From the NCBI GenBank assembly GCA_022496805.1, contig CM040088.1, positions 27,100,452 to 27,164,451 of the forward strand: a stretch of DNA of 64,000 bases, given 5' to 3'. The stretch is from Pohlia nutans (lineage: Eukaryota > Streptophyta > Bryopsida > Bryales > Mniaceae). The position numbers and the translations under genes are program-made. Under the pieces are notes generated by a model. The model worked only from the letters and a program-made list of their open reading frames with translations. It ran no database searches and was not told the DNA's origin. Shown one piece after another: positions 57,494 through 64,000 of this stretch (position 1 is its first letter; each line of letters opens with the position of its first letter).

Positions 57494-58363
57494 CTATTGG
57501 GCATCCGTCTCCGCCATCTCCTCTTCCGGATTTAGAAACCCGGCCAGACTTGCTTCTCCTGGCTCGGCTGCCTGAACCGGCTCCATCTCGCCCCTCATCC
57601 GAGAGGTCTGATCCGGAGTGGGGCTTCTCACTCCCAGCAACCGGTCCAAATCTCCTGCCTGGGGCGCCTCATCGGACAACCGGAAGTTCTCCTGCAACTC
57701 ACTTCCGGACAGGGAGACTCTCCCCTCCCTGCTGCTGGTCTCCCCCGTTTCTGGTTCCGGTACGGGCGAGCACCTCGTCAGCACCTCGACTGCCAGCGCC
57801 CGGAACTCCACCAGCGCCTCTTCCACCCGGGCAGCATACTTCTTCGCGATGCTCCTTACCCGTTCCACCCCTTCCTCCTCGGAATCGCTCATCATCTCGT
57901 CGTACAGCATCGCCTTGATCTGTACTTCCCCATCCGGTCGGAACAACCGGGACACCGTCTCGAAGCAGGTCCGGTTCTGTTGCTTCATCATCCGGATAGT
58001 CCGCTTTGCCCGCCTCAGCTCCTTCTTCTGTTCCCGCATGAGTTGGGCCGTACTGGTGGACTCCTTGTGAGCCCGGTTTCCCTCCCGCCGGATTTGCCTT
58101 ACCGTCTCCGGGAACTCCTTCACGTCCGTGCCCCTGAGGACGTTCCCAATTCCCCTTATTGCGCTGTAGAGTGGAGTGTACTGCTCCTCCACCATGTTCA
58201 ATGCTGTCCGGATTGGCCCGAGCATGACGTCCGCTATCGCGAGGATTGGTACGTCCGGTCGTGCCTCCCGGTTTGGCTTTGCTGCAGGGGTGGGCTCCTC
58301 TCTTTGATCTTGTGCGTCCTCTCGGTTTCGCTCCCCAGTTTCAGCTTCCGGTCCTGCTCCCAC
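57494..58363 (-). pseudogene. Downstream frame of the GC-rich element: coiled-coil protein, 289 codons
   Basis: The frame is open from 58363 to TGA/TAG near 57494. The first quarter is Glu/Arg/Pro-rich. The middle (SAIRGIGNVLRGTDVKEFPE, then KKELRRAKRTIRMMKQQN) is a predicted helix-rich, coiled-coil-like region. The tail is acidic (FLNPEEEMAETDAQ). In the same frame directly upstream lies RKANA*EKGKQKV, so a TAG just before the apparent start separates it from an open stretch that continues back to near 58600. It was probably once joined to the next entry. The function is not known. Confidence 0.45.
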
Positions 58364-58666
58364 CTTCTGTTTACCTTTCTCCTACGCATTTGCCTTGCGG
58401 TTGCTGGGACCGGGTTCTCCGGTGGTACGGTTACCTCTACCGTCCACTGGAGTGGTCTTCATCCGGGTCGGGGTCTTCTTCCTGAGAGGTGAAGCGTCCT
58501 CCCGGGGAGGATAAATCTCCCGGAGGTCCGAATCCTCCCCTCCGTCACTCCGGATGACCCGCTTCCGCTTCTGCGGCTGCTGTCCCCGGGCGTGTACGGA
58601 GGGAACCTCTCCTTCCGGTCTCGTGTTCCCTACCGGTTCCGTTCTCTCCTTTCGCCCTTCCTCCGT

Positions 58667-59872
58667 TTATGGGCTTCTTCCTCCCGGTTGTCTTCCTTCC
58701 GGGTCTTCTCTCTTCTCCCTGCGCTCCTCCGGTCGCGGGCTGGCACCTTCCGGTTCCTCCCTTTTCTTCCGTCGCTCCTCCGGTTGGCTCCTTTCATCCG
58801 GACGGAGTTTGCGCGCTTTGGCTGGGCTTCGGTCTGGTGCAGGCAAGGGCTGTTTCTCCAATTTCGCCTTCTCCCTGTCCGTGAGACATCCGTGCTTGTC
58901 ATACATGTGGTAAAGAAATGGGGCAATGGGACAACCTTTTGATCCTCCGATCTTCATGGCCTCCCGGTTGACGATTTCCTGGATTACAACTCCCCATCCG
59001 ATCGTCCTCTTGTAATGCAGCGCGGAGAAGATACCCTTCGCCAATTTAATCGTGACAGTGGTGGGCTTATCCGGACTGAGGATGGGCACCAGGAATTGGA
59101 GCAGCCGCTTCTCTTGGGGTATCCGGCAATGCTCTACCCGGAATCTGTCTTTCTCCGAAATCTCGGAGAACCGCCCCTTCACCCAATCCGAGTCCCCCTT
59201 CTGGCCGGACTCGAGTCCGTACTCGCTCTCCGGAAGGTCGTACGTTCGGCTCCAGTGCTCCCAGGTCCAATGCGCGCGCTTCCCCCGGATGCTGTTCCCC
59301 CGGAAGGGTGGTGGCACTGGCTTTCCTTGCACTTTTGCCAGTATTTCGGTGTCCTGGATGTCCCAGTTCCGGTATAGCAGCTCCTCGCATTTCATGGTTG
59401 CGAGGTCGCTGCGCAGGATCTCGAAATCGCCCGGATGCTAGGGCACTACCGGAACCACCTTCTTCTCCGTGATTCGGTTTCCTGCAGAACTCTCTCCTCC
59501 CCGTGCCATTGCTACAGACTCCGGACGCACTCTCTTCCTCTTCCGCGAACTGCGCCCAAGTTTCTGGCGCTCCTTCTGCTCTAACTCCGGTCCCACACTA
59601 TCAACTCTACTGCTATCCGGAAGCACGAAATTCTGCTGGCGCGGAAGACTGGAACTGTAGAGAGTGAATGAACAGTGGGTCGCCCAATTTAAAGCGGCCC
59701 ACTTCAATGCTCGGATCGTGGCCGGGTCCATCGGAGACCCGTCCTCACCTATCCGGTCTTCCATCCGGTTTCCAACCGGAATCCGTTGTCTATCTAGTCC
59801 TGCAGTAATTCCTCTAGGCTGCGCACGGACGCCACTCTCTCTCCAAATAAATAACTGGGCCGTTATGGCCAT
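58667..59872 (-). pseudogene. Putative plant transposon protein, split by one in-frame TAG
   Basis: Two frames (59872-59438 and 59395-58667) are in phase and separated by TAG at 59438-59440 plus 14 sense codons. The second part has KCEELLYRNWDIQDTEILAK, then WTWEHWSRTYDLPES, LLQFLVPILSPDKPTTVTIK, IFSALHYKRTIGWGVVIQEI and CPIAPFLYHMYDKHGCLTDR. This order (W-rich segment, LPxS-like motif, VT...A..L..ALxxxxxIxxGxVIxxxI, then a PxLxxxM/C block) resembles the plant Transposase_32 family (PF20167), though I recall it only as a pattern. A basic Pro/Glu-rich tail follows. The TAG is either a mutation or a readthrough stop. Confidence 0.5.
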
Positions 59873-59926
59873 TACTTCTCATATTTATGGCGGAAAGACT
59901 ACTCCTAGTTGCCCTAGAAACCCTAA

Positions 59927-61086
59927 CTAGCCGCTTTTGGGAAAACGAGGTTTGACAGTTGGGAAGAAAGAATTCCACCAAAAGCTTGTAGCTAGTAACT
60001 CCTCGAAGCATTGTGGCTCTATGAAGTCGACCTCTGGTAAAAGCTTAGCCCATGCAGCAGTAATTCGGTTCCAAACCCGAGAGCCCTTCTTGGCTTGGTG
60101 ACCTGGAATGACGAAAAATTCCATGTTGGGGGCCCAGAGTGCGCGCTTGTAAGGCTGGAAGTTAGAAAGGCGGTACCTCAACATCAGATGCAGATTTGAC
60201 TGCCCTGGCTCTACGGCTTTAACTAGCGACTTGGTTAGTAAGCAAGCAACGGCATCATGGGGATGAATGATGTTAAGGCCACCTTTTTCTCTCGTCTGAC
60301 AACAAGTCTCCCACGCCACCCTGGACCTAGTGCGTGATGTCCCACCAGACCATAAATACGCAAAAAAGGCGTATTTCGTTATAATGGGAAAATTCCATGA
60401 TTTTAGGAAAATACAGTTTAGGTCGAGTCGAGCTAAATTGTACCCACTGAGTGGGTACTTCACTGAAACTGGACAAAACAACCAATCGTTGAAATTTTCA
60501 AATGGTCAAAACTTACTCAAATTTGTCCAAATTGGGCATATGAGGTGTTTTTTGACATCTACGTTTTCTGTAGATGTCAAATAACACCTCATATGCTCAA
60601 TTTGGACAAAATTTGAGTAAGTTATGGCCATTCAAAAATTCCGATGATTAGTTGTTTTGTCCAGTTTCAGTGAAGTACCCAATCTACGGGTACAATTTAG
60701 CTCGACTCAACCTAAATTGTCATTATCATATGGGTTTTTGATAATTTGAATATTCCCATTATAACGAAATACGCCTTAAAAAGCCGAGCTCTCACATAGT
60801 CAATGCCCTTTTTAGAGCCGGCCCACACAGCTAAGAAAAAGAAACAGGTGGACATCAAAACACTATTGACCACTACCTCTCGTCCAGCTGTATTGACCCT
60901 CTGAGTCACCCAAAAGTCCAGCTTTCTACTAATTTTGTCTCTCAGAAATAAGTCGACGTCGTTGGTAGAAAGGTCCATTCCGAAGACCGACCTGAGTAAC
61001 TTACTAACGTCGCCCATACCAGCCCATGCGAAGCCCAGTTGTTCACACCAGTTTGGTCTGGGCCCATGGCCATTACCCACCCACAA
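59927..61086 (-). mobile_element. LINE reverse-transcriptase C-terminal fragment, 5'-truncated
   Basis: On the minus strand: LGFAWAGMGDVSKLLRSVFG, then FLRDKISRKLDFWVTQRVNT, AGREVVVNSVLMSTCFFFLA, LFKAYFAYLWSGGTSRTRSR, VAWETCCQTREKGGLNIIHP and LWAPNMEFFVIPGHQAKKGS. These are the standard end of the plant LINE RT region (thumb and W/G-rich linker). The foldback element at 60366-60777 interrupts it between LFKA and YFAYLWSG. No catalytic FADD box is present, so the copy begins downstream of it. Confidence 0.85.
60366..60777. mobile_element. 412-bp foldback element inside the LINE
   Basis: The ends AAGGCGTATTTCGTTATAA and its reverse complement begin arms of roughly 200 bp that remain complementary nearly to the centre (around 60570, 'gacatctac...gtagatgtc'). 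Flanks are A-rich, so the target duplication cannot be resolved. The termini resemble those of 15967-16230. Confidence 0.85.
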
Positions 61087-61579
61087 CGACGCTAGCGTGC
61101 GAGCCTAAGGAGGAGAGCCCAAGAGCGGAGAGCGGGGATTTGGGGAGCCTAGAGCCTAGGATCCATCTGAATTTAGAAAATGACTCTAATTTTGGAAAAT
61201 AAAATACTATTTTTAGATTTATTACTAATAATAGTAAATTTTGGCACCCTATGACCGCTGGACCTATAACCGTGGGTTAGTACTTAGTATAGTTTAATGT
61301 TAAAGGTTTAGGGTAAACAAATTGAAAATTATAGGGTACATGGGTGAAATTCAACCCCATTCGGTGAGCTTCTTGAAAAGAGACAAAGAACGGAAAGAGA
61401 ACATGTGGATCTATATGTAGTATTTTATTTTTTGCTTTTTTCTAATACATAGTTCTACTGGTCAAACTAATCATGCAATTACTTCAACCAATTCGAAATA
61501 GGGCATCAGCTAGTCAAAGTAGTAAGCTATTCATTCTAGTTCTAGTCTCCCCGTCTCAACACCGATTGGTCCTCATTCT

Positions 61580-61850
61580 TCAATCCTTAGTCTTGATGAT
61601 CCCAGCAGCCAACAGAATCTTTTTAACCTCATCCAAGCTGAGAGTAGGAGCATGGATGTACGTGTCAACTTTATAGTCCAACTTGCAAAAGTATCGAAAG
61701 ATATAGTAGAGGTGTTTGCAGTTGACGTACTGGCCACGCCTCCCAACAGCTGCAGAGTTCATGCTCGCGTAATGTGGGCACGTACATGACAGAAAATTGC
61801 ACAATGTGATATTGTACAACTTATCATCGGGCGTGCTAGCATGTGAGCCT
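61580..61850 (-). pseudogene. SWIM-type zinc finger C-terminal fragment
   Basis: The minus-strand frame reads DDKLYNITLCNFLSCTCPHY, then GQYVNCKHLYYIFRYFCKLD, then SLDEVKKILLAAGI and a stop at 61580. CTC...CKH matches the SWIM pattern CxCx(n)CxH, found in MULE transposases and in plant ubiquitin-ligase-type proteins. The upstream boundary probably lies near SHASTPDD. Only the C-terminal part is present, next to the 5' end of the LINE, so it is a gene or transposon fragment. Confidence 0.6.
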
Positions 61851-62064
61851 GGGAGCGTGAGCTCGGGAGCCTGTGAGCCTGAGAGCCCACAGAATTTTTC
61901 AATTTTTTTCAATTTTTTTTTGGTGGACCTATGACCGTGGGCTTTGAGATTTAGGCATTATTTTCTATCGGTTTAAATGGTTTAGGGAAAACATGTGTGC
62001 GGTTTTAGGCAAATTGTATGTCAAAAAAATTAGTTAGGCAAAATTGATAAATGTGTGATAAATG

Positions 62065-63500
62065 GGTTGAGCGACCATCAACTGCCTTGCTCACTGGCCT
62101 TGGTCAATGGCCTTGCTAATTGCTTGCTCACTGGCCTTGCTCACTACTTGGTCACTGGCCTTGCTCACTGCCTTGCTCACTGGTTTTGCTCTCTGCCTTG
62201 CTTAGTGGCCTTGCTCACAGCCTTGCTCACTGGCCTTGCTCACTGCCTTGCTCAGTGGCCTTGCTCACATTTTTGCTCACTGCCTTGCTCACATTTTTTC
62301 TCACATTTTTGTTCACTGCCTTGTTCAGTGGCCTTACTCATTGCCTTGCTCAATGGCCTTGCTCACATTTTTGCTCACTGCCTTGCTCACATTTATTCTC
62401 ACTGCCTTGCTCACTGCCTTGCTCAGTATCTTTGCTCACTGCTTTGCTCAGTAGCCTTGCTCACTGCCTTGCTCAGTGGCCTTGCTCAAATTTTTGCTCA
62501 CTGCCTTGCTCACATTTTTTATCACCCTGGGCCCTACAGTATGGACCATCGGGGCCGACGCTTGACCAACGGTGCTGGGGGTTGAGCGACCATCAACTGC
62601 CCTGCTCACTAGCTCTGGTCACTGGCCTTGCTAACTGCTTGCTCACTGGCCTTGCTCACTGCTTGCTCACTGGCCTTGCTCACTGCCTTGCTCAGTGGCC
62701 TTGCTCACTGCCTTGCTCACATTTTTGCTCACTGCCTTGCTCAGTGGCCTTGCTCACTGCCTTGCTCACATTTTTGATCACCATGGGCTCTACAGTATGG
62801 ACCATCGGGGCCGACGCTTGACCCACGGTGCTAGGGGTTGAGCGACCATCAACTGCCCTGCTCACTGGCTCTGCTCACTGGCCTTGCTAACTGCTTGCTC
62901 ACTAGCCTTGCTCATTGTTTGCTCACTGGCCTTGCTCACTGCCTTGCTCACATTTTTGCTCACTACCTTGCTCACTGCCTTGCTCAATGGCCTTGCTCAC
63001 TGCCTTGCTCACTGGCCTTGCTCACATTTTTGCTCACTAGCCTTGCTCACATTCTTGCTCACTGCCTTGCTCACTGCCTTGCTCAGTGGCCTTGCTCACT
63101 GCCTTGCTAACTGCTTGCTCACTGCTTGCTCACTGCCGTGCTCATTGCTTGCTCACTGCTTGCTCACTGCCTTGCTAACTGCTTGCTCACTGCTTGCTCA
63201 CTGCCTTGCGAACTGTTTGCTCACTGGCCTTGCTCACTGCCTTGCTCACTGGCCTTGCTCACGGCCTTGCTCACTGGCCTAACTCACTGCCTTGCTCACT
63301 GCCTTGCTAACTGCTTTGCTCACTGCCGTGCTCACTGGCCTTGCTCACTGCCGACCATCAACTGCCTTGCTCACTACCTTGCTCACTACCGACCATCAAC
63401 TGCCTTGCTCACTGCCAGGCTCTACAAGCTCTATATTATTTGATCACCCTGGGCTCTATATTATCTACCATTGGGGCCGATGCTTGAACCACGGTACTAG
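62065..63500. repeat. GCTCACTGCCTT minisatellite with higher-order repeat structure
   Basis: The basic unit 'ttgctcactgcc' alternates with 'ttgctcactggcc' and 'ttgctcacattt'. Larger blocks each begin 'gggttgagcgaccatcaact' and end 'ggaccatcggggccgacgct', with starts near 62065, 62578 and 62835 and a last border near 63500. Spacings are about 513, 257 and 665 bp, so the first block is twice the second. All three forward frames stay open through it (Leu-Ala-His-Cys repeats), an artefact of the composition. Confidence 0.92.
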
Positions 63501-63811
63501 GGGTTGAGGGTTGCACTACCAAGTACCTATTTAACCCCATCTATGGGTTTAGGGTTAAAAGACCAAAATGTGAGTAGTTTTAGAATATGTTTTCAATTCT
63601 CAAAGTTTGTATCAAGAAACCCAATGTAGAAGAATTTAAGAAAGCACATAGAATTGAGTTAGAGTGATTGAATAAGAGTGAAACCATTCAAATATGAAGA
63701 TGGACAATGAATGAAAATAAAGTGGTAGTGGCCCTTTTAGTCTCACTACAATCCAATAGAAACATCTGTGTCAAATAACACATAATAGTCACAATACTCA
63801 AGAGTATAGAG
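63501..63811. other. Intergenic DNA before the last gene
   Basis: It contains a single GGGTTTAGGGTTAAA near 63546, which is too short to be a telomeric repeat. No gene was recognised. Confidence 0.4.
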
Positions 63812-64000
63812 CTATGGCGAAGCCTCAATTGAAGCCGTGGGACTAGAAGATCCGGACATAGACCCCTCTATGTCACTACAATCACTACCGGATGCCTCAC
63901 CATCAGACTCAACTGCCTCCTGATCAACAAACTCTAAAACACGAGCAGAAACAAACACGGGGCGTGGACTACGATCAGAAATACACTGCTCTGCAAACTG
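63812..64000 (-). CDS. C-terminus of an unrecognised gene running off the window
   Basis: The minus strand is open from the window edge to TAG at 63812-63814 (62 codons plus stop). It begins QFAEQCISDRSPRPVFVSAR, continues VLEFVDQEAVESDGEASGSD and ends in a Ser/acidic tail (SMSGSSSPTASIEASP). Acidic Ser-rich tails with SD/SE sites are often casein kinase II targets. No domain is visible in this part, so the family cannot be named. It may be a transposon protein or a host gene. Confidence 0.4.
   Translation of the reverse strand, partial: QFAEQCISDRSPRPVFVSARVLEFVDQEAVESDGEASGSDCSDIEGSMSGSSSPTASIEASP

Larger units (their letters stand above)
56113..59935 (-). mobile_element. GC-rich element inserted in the LINE, approximate boundaries
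   Basis: LINE protein text stops near 59930 (...TVKPRFPKSG) and resumes near 56110 (FSRERAGWLH), as expected for one LINE frame split by an insertion. The insert is much richer in G+C than its surroundings and is full of CCGG and ACCGG. It contains long minus-strand frames (entries below) but no recognisable polymerase, integrase or clear terminal repeats. A TTTTC at both junctions could be a 5-bp target duplication. A non-autonomous LTR-type or DNA-transposon passenger are both possible. Confidence 0.55.

Noticed and set aside
57550..59441. Plus-strand frames in the GC-rich element
   Set aside because: They are Ser/Pro/Arg-rich shadows. The minus strand has the coherent protein-like text and its in-frame continuation across the TAG.
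62055..63507. Several long forward open frames rich in Leu, Ala, His and Cys
   Set aside because: They overlap in all three frames and exist only because the minisatellite unit has no stop codons.
63540..63560. Telomere repeat
   Set aside because: Only one GGGTTTAGGG is present. A telomeric tract would need many tandem copies.
1..64000. CRISPR arrays, bacterial operons or phage
   Set aside because: Introns, LINEs, MITEs and plant protein families show eukaryotic nuclear DNA. None of the tandem arrays has the repeat-spacer form.

Overview
This is nuclear DNA of a land plant. Coding blocks are broken by GT-AG introns, intergenic DNA is AT-rich, and almost every kilobase carries transposon or tandem-repeat sequence. 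There are no operons, rRNA or organelle genes. The protein families (a TERQRR-type bHLH with an ACT-like domain, MER3-type meiotic helicase, HSBP-like coiled coil, U1-like zinc fingers, plant LINE with an RT-associated CxxC zinc motif) fit a plant. Low gene density, old duplications and nested insertions suggest a slowly recombining region. A bryophyte, perhaps a sex chromosome, is my best guess but is not proven.

Layout. 0-8 kb: a ~142-bp satellite, fragments of TTAA-flanked transposons, a 117/128-bp inverted duplication at 5.55-5.87 kb, and a small two-exon zinc-finger gene (6157-7000, minus). 8.3-12.3 kb: a 5'-truncated LINE with 14-bp target duplications, an unrecognised three-exon gene broken by two nonsense codons, and an intron-retaining MER3/HFM1 helicase relic with a CACTA-like MITE inside one exon. 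14-18 kb: two minus-strand relics of the bHLH gene. 18-26 kb: MITEs and old repeats. 26.3-29.8 kb and 42.7-48.2 kb: two copies of one segmental duplication, each with a bHLH gene. Copy B (45816-47856) models to 419 aa with bHLH and ACT-like domains. Copy A (28387-29705) models to 348 aa and stops in helix 2. 31-44 kb: many TTAA elements, a tRNA-derived SINE, a TA-flanked MITE and an HSBP-like gene (37759-38076). 51-54 kb: CACTA-like MITEs, one split by an 853-bp foldback element. 54.7-61.1 kb: a minus-strand LINE interrupted by a ~3.8-kb GC-rich element with long decayed reading frames and by a 412-bp foldback element. 61.6-64 kb: a SWIM zinc-finger fragment, a minisatellite with higher-order repeats, and the acidic C-terminus of a gene running off the window.

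The genes do not form a pathway. Two themes recur. One is repeated duplication and decay of a bHLH-ACT regulator: two gene-like copies plus at least two relics. The other is a dense family of about 0.5-0.8-kb elements with TTAA target duplications and CCCYTWA termini, the signature of the piggyBac superfamily. Splice sites and protein joins were worked out by reading the sequence. No homology search was run, so family names rest on motif recognition.
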